Part shown: piece after piece, positions 11,482 to 20,508 of the stretch
Numbering within the stretch: the stretch's first letter is position 1
How the letters are laid out: every line of letters starts with the position of its first letter
Source of the DNA: Psococerastis gibbosa
Lineage: Eukaryota; Arthropoda; Insecta; Psocodea; Psocidae
Reading direction: 5' to 3'
NCBI GenBank assembly: GCA_963971405.1
Contig: OZ020485.1
Coordinates: 34,305,921 to 34,369,920 of the forward strand
DNA: 64,000 nt
The notes under the pieces: generated by a model
Seen by the model: only the letters and a program-made list of their open reading frames with translations
Told to the model about the DNA's origin: nothing
The model's database searches: none
Made by a program: the position numbers and the translations under genes

Positions 11482-12572
11482 ATAGTCCGGGAGACAGAGC
11501 AAAAAAAAGTGGGGTCTGCTGGAAAAAATTCCAAACTTTATGAAACTTTTACTGTTAGTTCGGGGATGCTGTGGGAAGATTCTGCCAAGTTATCCAATTC
11601 GAGGACCCTGTGCTAACTTGAGGAGGGGGGGAAAACCTCAACATTTTCCGACTTGTTTCAGATTTTCACTCATAACTTCTGAAGTAAGCGGTTAAAGTAT
11701 CATTCATAGTTGCAGAGCATAAAGATTGCTACAATTTAGCTTGCATAAACTTTTCCTACCCTTAATAGTAATCGATAAACAGCCGATCTCAATTAGAGGA
11801 TTTTTTTCATCCAAATACTATGGTTTTGGCCCTCTATCGGTTCTACGATAATTATGGTAATCACTCATCAATATCGACATTCTCGAACGGGAGGGGGGGG
11901 GGGTGAGATGATGGGGGGAGAGGGATGGGGTGTGAGTTGGGGGTCCACTGACCAAGTAGGTAACCTAAGATACAGTTGATCAAATTTAGACAATTCTTCA
12001 CTCATCAACCGATGGTAATTGGTAGTTAGAGGGCCAAAACCAAACTATTTAGATGAAAAAAATTCCTATAATAATTGGGATCGGCTATTTCTCGGTTATT
12101 ATTAAGGGTAGGAAAAGTTTATGCAATGTAAATTGTAGCAAATTTTATGCTCTACCAGGTTAACATGTTGCAGGACCAGGGGAAGTTGCCACCATTCACG
12201 TATATGGATGTGCTCCAGGACTTGGACAGTGAGGTGTTGACGGAAGTGGTCCGCTTCCTGGAGAGTATCGGACAAAAGTGGTAAGACGTTGGGCAAGCTG
12301 TTTTAGACGGTCCCTGACCTCCCGATAGCAGTCTTTTGCCAGATGGATTAGGTAATGGCTGTATACCCTAAAGCCAAAAAAAAAAAAAAAAAAAAAGCTC
12401 TACAACTTTGAATTATACTTTTTGCTCCAAAACCGAAGTTATGAGCGAATTGGATAACTTAGCAGAATCATCCCACAGCATCCCCGAACAAACTGTAAAA
12501 GTTTCATAAAGTTCGGAATTTTTTCCAGGTGCAATATATAGTGCAATATAATATATCTCCTGGACTCGAAAC
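11482..12572. mobile_element. 1.1-kb hairpin element carrying a retroposed insert
   Basis: The left arm AATTCCAAACTTTATGAAAC, GGGGATGCTGTGGGA, AGTTATCCAATTCG and CTTTTCCTACCCTTAAT is answered in inverse by ATTAAGGGTAGGAAAAG, CGAATTGGATAACTT, TCCCACAGCATCCCC and AGTTTCATAAAGTTC. The centre is G-rich (about 11890-11945). The right arm is interrupted at 12154-12397 by a poly(A)-tailed segment absent from the left arm. The terminal sequence is near AGTCCGGGAGA / CTCCTGGACT. Confidence 0.85.
12160..12396 (+). mobile_element. Retroposed 3' cDNA fragment with poly(A) and target duplication
   Basis: An open frame (from about 12161 to TAA at 12281) reads QVNMLQDQGKLPPFTY, MDVLQDLDSEVLTEVVRFLE and SIGQKW, then a stop, a 90-bp untranslated part and an A-run of about 21. 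The heptamer GCTCTAC occurs at both junctions (12149-12157 region and 12397-12403), as expected of LINE-driven insertion. It may be the 3' end of a LINE or a truncated copy of a host mRNA. The protein was not recognised. Confidence 0.7.
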
Positions 12573-12760
12573 GTTTTATCTTAAAATTAGCTTACCTTAA
12601 ACACAAAAATGGTAGATGGTGTAATTTCCTGCTAATAAGTTATAAAAATACCAAAAGAAATAGGGGTGTTTCCCCGCTTATTCGGGGGCCACGCGCCCCA
12701 ACGCCCGTCTAACCATAATAGAAATATATTAATTTAGATAAGAGTGTTTTTCCCGATTAC

Positions 12761-13332
12761 AGTGTTTATACTTAGTGTTTGTACTTAGTGTTTATATCTA
12801 GTGTTTATACTTAGTGTTTATACTTAGTGTTTATACTTAGTGTTTATACTTAGTGTTTATACTTAGTGTTTATACTTAGTGTTTATACTTAGTGTTTATA
12901 CTTAGTGTTTATACTTAGTGTTTATACTTAGTGTTTATACTTAGTGTTTATACTTAGTGTTTATACTTAGTGTTTATACTTAGTGTTTATACTTAGTGTT
13001 TATACTTAGTGTTTATACTTAGTGTTTATACTTAGTGTTTATACTTAGTGTTTATACTTAGTGTTTATACTTAGTGTTTATACTTAGTGTTTATACTTAG
13101 TGTTTATACTTAGTGTTTATACTTAGTGTTTATACTTAGTGTTTATACTTAGTGTTTATACTTAGTGTTTATACTTAGTGTTTATACTTAGTGTTTATAC
13201 TTAGTGTTTATACTTAGTGTTTATACTTAGTGTTTATACTTAGTGTTTATACTTAGTGTTTATACTTAGTGTTTATACTTAGTGTTTATACTTAGTGTTT
13301 ATACTTAGTGTTTATACTTAGTGTTTATACTT
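12761..13332. repeat. Minisatellite, 44 units of 13 bp
   Basis: The unit AGTGTTTATACTT fills 572 bp = exactly 44 x 13. Only the second and third units vary (AGTGTTTGTACTT, AGTGTTTATATCT); the rest are identical as read. Such uniformity means recent expansion. Confidence 0.98.
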
Positions 13333-14214
13333 AAGCCTAAGTACAAATCTGAGTAGGCTATAAGCCTGTGTATACGCACATTATCAACGTAGTTAACAGT
13401 ATACCTCAGGAATGAATTGATTTATGATTTGTTTGTGATAGATAGGTAATTATGTAAACATTGAGTCCTACTGGCTAAATGGGTTGAATCTGCCCTTGGT
13501 TGTTGCCAGTGTCCAGAAACAAAATACTTTGATATTAAGATACACGGGAATGTTCCCAGCGCATTCTAGCGGATGCGCAGTTAAGCCCCCTCAAGTGAGC
13601 GTTGGTAACGTCATTAAGGAGAATACATAGCCTATGTAGCAATGTAGGGCTAGAACCCTACAACCTTCCATAAAATATCTCATAAGCGATAAGTGTCTAT
13701 GCTTTCCAATGCAAACATTCTCTCAGAAATTGCCTTCTCTTAAGCTAAATAATTAATTAAGTAATTAAATAATTAAAAAAGATTGAAGTATTGTAGTAAG
13801 TGGCGTAATGATAGGTCATTTGGCGCCCCCCTCGGCGTTCTCATGGACGTGCGCAGCTTAGGAATTTATTAATTAATTAGGTAGCTTTGTTATTTTTGAA
13901 GAAAAAAAGAAATGCCAGAAATAGTGAGGTTTTACGCATTTCGATAGCATTTCTGAAGCATAAATTGATGTTAGAAAACGCTCACTTTTACAGTAATTGT
14001 GTTATATTTTATATTATTATGCGATTATATTTAAAGTTTTCACAATAGCCGATCCAAGATCCAATTTAATAAATTGGTGCCCCTATTCTTTCCGCATATT
14101 TTTATGGAAACCCCTTCATTTTAGTAGACTAAATCGTTTTCCCATCTAGATCAGCATTCTTTAAGTAATAATTATTCTAGGAATACACGAAGGTTAATAA
14201 AGAAAAACAAGTTA
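13333..14214. other. Spacer between minisatellite and WDR61
   Basis: Holds a decayed relative of the 9051 hAT element (about 13799-14000, with GTGGCGTAATGATAGG, TTCTCATGGACGT and GTGAGGTTTTACGCATTT) and the WDR61 3' UTR. No gene. Confidence 0.5.
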
Positions 14215-17200
14215 CTACAAAGGACAATCGTATATAATAACAGATTTGTCATCAGAAACAGAGACAATTTTATTGCCGTCAGGATTGTACTTGACGGCCC
14301 AGACTTGATCAGAGTGCTCCCTGAAAGTGTGAAGACAAGATCTGTTGGGTAGGTCCCAAATTTTGACAGAGTGGTCCGAACTGCACGAAGCGAAATGCTG
14401 ATTATCAGGGGAGAACGTTACGCCCAGAACCCAAGACGCGTGTCCCGAAAATGTCCCGGCCACATTAGCATGTTGGCTGCAATTAATAAATTACATAGAG
14501 TAAGGCATGATGCAAAACGGACTAAAATTTTAGAAGTCAAGAATAATTGAGGTGCAGAGAAGAATAAAAATAAGTCATTACTATATGAAAGGTATTAAAT
14601 ATCATCCCGAATTAATTAATTTGCTTAGTAATAGAACAAAAAAAAATCTTTATTTATTTATTTAATCAATCAATCAAACTTACTAACTTTTACTTACTTA
14701 ATTACTTACCGTACTTACTCACAAGGGAAAATCCTTAAAGGAGTACAAAATCATTTATCACATGAAATTCTATCGTAGAGCTGTCAAAAATATCACATCC
14801 CTCAGAAGAAATGCTGCGCTACATTTTGATATGTGTGCCGGTCTTTAGACCCCGCGCCGATTGACCATAATTAATTATTCAAATTTATTTGTACAAAATT
14901 ACGGATAGTGAGGATGTCCGGAGGAAAGAGTTCAAAACCTGTGCCCAAATGGAGGAGAACCATTTGCTTTGGGTGGGGTTTCATAGTAACTTGAAAAAAA
15001 AATGAAAAATATTTGATTTTGGGTCAAATCAGGGGTGACCAAAGTCCTCTTAATCGTGGTGTTCCCTATTAAAAATAATTTATTGGGCCATCGGTTACGT
15101 GAGTGTAGAAAACATCAAGGCACTATGCGGAGAAATGAACTGAAGATAGGAATGTGGGACATGTTTCAGGAAATGTCACAAATACTGAAAGGAGCCTGCA
15201 AAAACATGAACACAAGAGCATCGCAAGAATGGTGTACGCGAACAAGTCAGGATTGTTTACAATTTGGTTACAATTTATAAAAAATAGATTTGATAGTTTT
15301 TTTCAACATCTTAAAAAACGGACTAAAGGCAAATTACCCTAACATTCACTTGCATGGCAGAATAAATAAATGAGTGCCTTAACTGACCTTAAATTTGAAA
15401 ATAAATAGAAAATGTACTTACACATCATATAGTTTCATGTGTCCATCATCAGAAGCAGTCAAAAGAAGTTGAGAATCCGGAGAAAAGCAAAGTGAGCGGA
15501 TGGGCATAGCATGACCTTCCAGTGTGCGCACCAACTTGCCCGAGCCCACATCGAAAATATTTATGATTCCGTCAATGGCACCACTCGCAATGTATTTCCC
15601 ATCCGGGCTCTAAAATTCAATTCGAATATCACGATTAGGAATCAGATATATATCGTATACATAATATTTATATACATACACTAATACATAATCGATTTGT
15701 GGCCAGACTACTCTGGAGATTTTGATAAAATTCGGCGTGTAAGCTCACAAAAATCATATCTCGGGACAATTTATTTATTTATTTTGGAGTAACTTAATTT
15801 TGGGGGTTTTACACTCCAAAAACAAAAAAAAAGTTCACACACAATACATTATATTGGTTATTAATGTAAGCAAAAAACGAAGAGGTACCTATAAAGTTAT
15901 TTTGTTCACAATGAGTTCTATTTCCTATCTATCCTATCTGTCCAGGTAATAATCCTGGATTTTAAAAGCATTTTAGTATGTCTGTATTCTAATATTATGT
16001 TGTTTAATGATAAGAAAACGAAAGACATTAATTCGATTGCTAAACCTTGATTTAGAATGAATAAGTTATGAAATTTATTGCAGACTTGCAGTATGATGCC
16101 AGTAGTTCGAGAGATAGATAGTTGCAGAGAATGATACAGAGAACCATTGCGAAAAACTGTAGACTCATCGTAAACATTCGGATTGACGCCCTTCGGCTTC
16201 GGCTATTTCCGTAGTTGGTTGCGCCAATGTCGCTGTCCATCTATCTCGCACTGTAAACTATCTCTCTCGGACTACTGGCATCATACTGCAGGTCTGCAAT
16301 ACTTTTCATGACTTTTTTATTCTAATTCAAGGTTTAGCAATCGAATTAATGTCTGACAAATTAATTTTACGTTTTCTTATCTTTAAACAACATAATATTA
16401 AAATTACAGACACACTAAAATACTTTGAAATTAAAAAAAAGAATAATAATAAATCGCGTCTGGCACAAAATTAGCAATGTTAAAAATGTCTGGCAATAAA
16501 AAAGGTATGTCAGGTAGACTTATTTAAAAACAAAAAAATTAAAATTACTCATACTATAATGCTTTTAAAATCCAGGATTATTACCTGGACAGATAGGTTG
16601 CGCACTAATAAACGCAATCGCTACCACCAGCCAGATAGCCCAGAATCTAAACGAAAGAGAAAGAAGGACGACATATCACAAAATCAGCTGACCGGAAATT
16701 CTTTGCAAACGTTGCTAGCTCCCGTACTAGTATCGAGATATTATTTATTAGATGAATATCTTTCCACCAAGATGGTAAAGGTATTAAATAAAAACCATAG
16801 CACTTACATATGCTATGCTGAGTGTAAATTTCCCCCTAGTATCTAAGGTTTGTTCCAACCGTCTCGATTCAACACCATACATATTTATTTTTCCAGAGTG
16901 ACTTCCAGATATTATGAACCTATCGTCAGGTGAGAAGGCAATGGTCCAAATGTCAACTGGTCCGACGTCAAAGCTGTCTAATTTCTCCCCAGCTACAACG
17001 TCCCAAAGGAGGAGACTAGAATCCATCGAGTTGGATGCACATTCTAAAAGATCAAAAATCACAATTTGAATATCTTTTACATTGCTAGAACCTACAGAGT
17101 ACTGCACTGGCACCAGAATCGTTCCGAATGATTTCGCAAAATTTTTTGACACCTGCTTTCAGTATTTCTGCTTTAACCAACCCTGTCAACATGGCGGGAG

Positions 17201-18420
17201 GAGTGAATATGTTTATTAACTTGAGGCACCCTAATGGCAGACGCCATCACCTCGGGGAGAAGGGGAGTTGACTGACAGGGTAGACCTCCTGATTATAGTG
17301 GATTCCGAACCGTTTGGGGAACTTAGTAAAGTCAAACGATTAATGCAGTTTGAAACACGCACTCGTGGATTCTATTTGGTAAGGCCGTTGGCAAAAGTAC
17401 TTACTAGTGCCATCTGAATTTATCGCCACTGAAGCGACGCCTAAGGAGTGTCCAGACAGTTTATGATTCAACTTTAGTTGTTTGTCTTCATAACTCCATA
17501 ATTTAACGAAGTCGTCTGAAGCCCCAGTGACAATATAGTCAACATCGTCATCATGGATCCCATCTATGTCTCCATCACCTTCCTTTTTCTTCTTTATTCT
17601 GCCCCAAACACAACTCCAAATTGCATCGTCATGTGCATTTTCTTTCCTCGTTAGAACTGAAAACTATAATTGGGATACAAATGAGTACATGTAAGCTAAT
17701 ATGCCGTTTGCTGTCTTTAAAATATATATATTATATATACTTAACCATTATGGGTCTCAACCTACTTTGGTGACTTTGCAGGCTGATAGCGGAGTAAATG
17801 ATCAATGAACTTCATGTCCTGAAAATCCTTTCATTGGATTCCCAAGGAACATAGATATTAATGAACATAACATACAGGGAGAAGAGCCTGAGGGGGCGAT
17901 TTCATTTCGTAAGTAACCGGTTCACAAAGACCAATAAGCAATAAGCTTGGCGCCAGCCCCTGGACTACGAACATAAGAAATGTCAAAAAATATCAGAACC
18001 TAACAGCTACAAATACTAATAAAACTACGAGTATATCTCCTGATGAAATTAGTCCAACTTTTTGTACAATACGTAACGGTGCCGTATGTGTAATATATTC
18101 ATATATTTTTTATTTATTTAAATTCAACAATGGTGTACATATTATGTATGCCACTTTGACGCCAATTAATTATTTTAAAGTCATACTTAAAGCAGGGTTT
18201 CGTCAGGGTTTACAATAATAAAATTTGGAATACCTTGCTGTTCATAGGATAGATATATCGTAAATACTACTAGAGGTTATATTATGAGCCTTTTCATTTG
18301 ATAAGTCAGACAGGGTCCGCAGGGACGAGGACGAGTCCACCTGTCCCAGGCTTCAAGTGAGTAACTTATTTTAACGCATACCAGTACTAATCTATAGGGC
18401 CTTAGTTGTATACTTACCAT
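14215..18420 (-). CDS. WDR61: WDR61/SKI8-like WD40-repeat protein, 5 exons
   Basis: Seven-bladed WD40 propeller protein. In animals this family is a subunit of the SKI complex, which feeds RNA to the cytoplasmic exosome, and of the nuclear PAF1 transcription complex. Coding exons on the minus strand: 18420-18418 (ATG only), 17663-17405, 17043-16808, 15609-15422 and 14476-14215. They join in frame to 315 residues, against about 305 in vertebrates. Visible landmarks are AHDDAIW near the N-terminus, [19 protein letters not shown], then [35 protein letters not shown] and a C-terminal IIYDCPL, all matching family positions. The first exon is inferred: GTAAGT directly follows an ATG at 18420, and the next exon opens in phase 0 with [13 protein letters not shown]. 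The gene lies head-to-head with the small gene at 18884. The intron between exons 3 and 4 contains a 665-bp hairpin element. Identity is sure; the first exon is less so. Confidence 0.9.
14477..15421. other. WDR61 last intron
   Basis: AT-rich, with an AATCAATCAATCAA run near 14665, a SINE-like tail (AATAGAACAAAAAAA at about 14630) and a weak relative of the 22380 repeat at 14750-14870. Open frames at 15035-15342 lack coding signs. Confidence 0.45.
15690..15850 (+). repeat. Family-A dispersed repeat, fragment in WDR61 intron
   Basis: Contains GGAGATTTTGATAAAATTCG, AAGCTCACAAAAATCATATC and TAACTTAATTTTGGGGGTTT, matching the middle of family A. Confidence 0.65.
15933..16597. mobile_element. Long inverted-repeat (foldback) element in WDR61 intron 3
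   Basis: The left end reads CCTATCTGTCCAGGTAATAA and the right end is its reverse complement, finishing CCTGGACAGATAGG. Both continue inwards through TCCTGGATTTTAAAAGCA, TATGTTGTTTAA and CGATTGCTAAACC, giving arms of well over 100 bp around a centre near 16190. The right arm carries about 100 bp of AT-rich sequence not matched in the left. There is no coding capacity. It looks like a non-autonomous DNA transposon; because it is intronic it would form a large hairpin in the WDR61 pre-mRNA. Confidence 0.75.
17177..17345 (-). repeat. SINE-like repeat, (ACT)n-tail family, partial copy
   Basis: Shares with 19775-20100, 23020-23262 and 56858-57100 the block CAAGTGGTTCGGAATCCACT (here on the minus strand, diverged: TTTGGGGAAC side) and the flanking CCTGATTATAGTGGATTCC. 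It lies in WDR61 intron 2. The GGTTCGGAATCC core resembles a pol III B box, but no clear A box was found. Confidence 0.6.
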
Positions 18421-18883
18421 TGTTAAAATACAAACCGACGCTTTTCCTTAGTGAGATACGTTTACATAAGAATTATTAATAGTTTAAGTTTATCATTCAT
18501 ACACATTACGCCGCTTGTTTACCAACTTATCTCCGCCTGTCCGCCATTGGCATTTGGGTCATTGCTGACTATTTTACTTTGCGTGGTTGGCAACAAAGTG
18601 AATCGCCGAAAAAACTAAAAACTAATTTATTAATACAAATATCGGTTATTATTAATACCCTATAATTATTACAAATCTATCTAGATTTATTACATCTACT
18701 AATTATTCGATTTCGAAATAAATAAACTATCTTTTTTTCTGGGCCTTTTGGAAAAGTACCATTTCTATTTCCAAAGTTGGCTACTGTGCATTTTCAGTTC
18801 AGTTCTGTCTTCTGCTAACTGCTGCAGAATAATTTTTAGGTTTTCCTATCAAAACTTTATTTTACGAAACAATTTGTATAAAA
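18421..18883. promoter_or_regulatory. Shared intergenic region between divergent genes
   Basis: This 463-bp stretch separates the inferred WDR61 start codon (minus strand) from the start codon of the small membrane protein (plus strand), so it must carry both upstream regions and may act as a bidirectional promoter. It is AT-rich, and I see no convincing TATA box. A pyrimidine-rich acceptor-like stretch ending in CAG near 18798 may be the 3' end of a 5'-UTR intron of the plus-strand gene. The promoter role is inferred from gene arrangement only. Confidence 0.4.
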
Positions 18884-19111
18884 ATGAGTGCCCGAGGGCG
18901 AGCTATGATTTATCCATACACGCTAACCGCGAAACTTGCCCAATTCCCTTTCAAGCACTATTTTACCAATAACTGGGTCTTCAAGTATTATCTTTTTGGA
19001 GTGGTCGCCTCGGCGCCCATATTCATCAGCATTAGCAAATTATCTAACTCTCCCGGTAATCTTGCAAAGTACGAAGAAACTAAGAAGAAAGAAGCTGCGG
19101 CCCACCACTAA
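18884..19111 (+). CDS. Small single-pass membrane protein of unknown function (75 aa)
   Basis: Single-exon ORF of 75 codons with a good start context (AAAAATGAG) and an AATAAA signal about 60 bp after the stop. The protein begins MSARGRAMIYPYTLTAKLAQ, has an aromatic segment (FPFKHYFTNNWVFKYY), one hydrophobic stretch (YLFGVVASAPIFISI, about residues 40-54) and a charged tail ending KKKEAAAHH. A basic start, one membrane span and a short hydrophilic tail are typical of small mitochondrial inner-membrane proteins, but I do not recognise the family and make no functional claim. Codon use and the clean terminator make it more likely a real gene than a chance ORF. It is divergent from WDR61 and convergent with ATIC. 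Confidence 0.7.
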   Translation: MSARGRAMIYPYTLTAKLAQFPFKHYFTNNWVFKYYLFGVVASAPIFISISKLSNSPGNLAKYEETKKKEAAAHH

Positions 19112-19774
19112 ATACAATTTAATGATTCCAAGAAACAGATGTAGTCTACTGGTAATGTAGCTTTTTTTGTAATAAAACCTAAACTAATTATTTTTTGTAT
19201 TTTTGTTGCTGCCTCCCTATCTGTATTAAAGAGAGCTAAGGAAGACAGTTGTAATAGGCCGGCCAGGGAGGCAACTCAACGGATAGTGAGTGGGCTGGGT
19301 TCGTCTTCAAATGCTATACGTAGCATAGGCAACAGTTAGGCTACCTTAAAAATAATACATGTACTAAAGTTCTTTGAAATTAATTGAGGGTAGTTGAATG
19401 CAACTAGGAAATGGCAGCCAACTTCAACCACGGGAAATTATTAAATTTTTAAATCATTTTCTATTTGATGATATTTTTAATTTAGTATTGCGATCGCCTT
19501 CTGCGGACCTACTATAGCGATTAGTATAAACTTATTGTTAGGGGTGAAACATGTAAAAACAATTTCTAACCACTAGAATAAGTCAATACGTAACGGCATA
19601 GTGTTATGGTGGAATGTTTAATTTCACTAGAATTTAATAATATCTAGATGTAGTTAAAATGTAACCTTAATCGGAATATAATTCAACCTCAGATAGTCTT
19701 CTTAAGAAGATTGCATGAAAAATACAAGCTTTTTCAGTTAATGTGCATTTTTCCGCCTGCCAACGGCCATACCC

Positions 19775-20100
19775 AGTTCAATCCACTAGAACAGAGCCTG
19801 TTCAAAACTGCTGTAAACTTGGTAGTGTGTACAGCGTTGGCAGGGGGACATGATAACGTACTGAGCTACCTGCCAGTCTGAGGGCGTGTCCGGTCGTGCC
19901 CCTGGTCATCTCCCCATTAATCGTGTGACTTTACTATGTTCCCCAAGTGGTTCGGAATCCACTATGATCAGGAAGTCCACCCATTGAGTCAACTGCCCTT
20001 CTCCCTGGGGTGAAGGAGTCTGTCTATAGGGTGCCTCAAGTAAGTAAGCAGACTCACTCCCCCCGCCAGGTTGACAGGGTTGCTTGAAGGAGAAGTAGGC
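19775..20100 (+). repeat. SINE-like repeat, (ACT)n-tail family
   Basis: Longer member of the family, with CTTGGTAGTGTGTACAG, the block AAGTGGTTCGGAATCCACTA, and a 3' part (GGTGCCTCAAGTAAGTAAG, CCAGGTTGACAGGG) that also matches the copy at 17177. It lies between the small membrane-protein gene and ATIC. Confidence 0.6.
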
Positions 20101-20174
20101 GTTGGAAAACAAACAAGTATTTTTTCGCCTAAAATATTTATCTAAAAACACATGTTTCCAATTTTATAGATTAG

Positions 20175-20216
20175 TAGTATTTCCGCGGGGTAATCGGTTA
20201 CCCCGCGGAAATACTA
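20175..20216. repeat. Perfect 19-bp palindrome with 4-nt loop
   Basis: The left arm TAGTATTTCCGCGGGGTAA is followed by the loop TCGG and the exact reverse complement. The arms are GC-rich in an AT-rich neighbourhood. It sits 3' of both converging genes (the small membrane protein and ATIC), so a transcript of either strand reading through would form a strong hairpin. The function is unknown. Confidence 0.9.
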
Positions 20217-20508
20217 AAAATACATTTCAAAATAGTTTTTTTTTTATGAATTCTTCAAAGACTATACTAAGATGTTTGACAAAAAAAATAAATTGATTTC
20301 GCCAAATAAAAATCCTGACCACATTTTGTTGTCTAAATTTCAACTCCTGCTTCCATTTGACGATGTGGCCACTAGAACTTAAATTTCCTAATAAAAAACA
20401 TTGACCTCTATATAGGAAGATAAAAACTGTTCTTATAATAATTATAAAAAATGTTATATAAAAATTTGGAAGCACTTAAAATCCGTAAAGGCTTAGCTGC
20501 TTCACGAA

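Noticed and set aside
12761..13332. CRISPR-like array
   Set aside because: Units are contiguous 13-mers with no spacers, and the window is plainly eukaryotic.
14215..14463. Separate small WD40 gene
   Set aside because: It is the last exon of WDR61; the splice acceptor at 14477 and phase join it to the exon at 15422-15609.
20175..20216. Bacterial rho-independent terminator or contamination
   Set aside because: No U-run follows the hairpin, and both neighbours are spliced animal genes.
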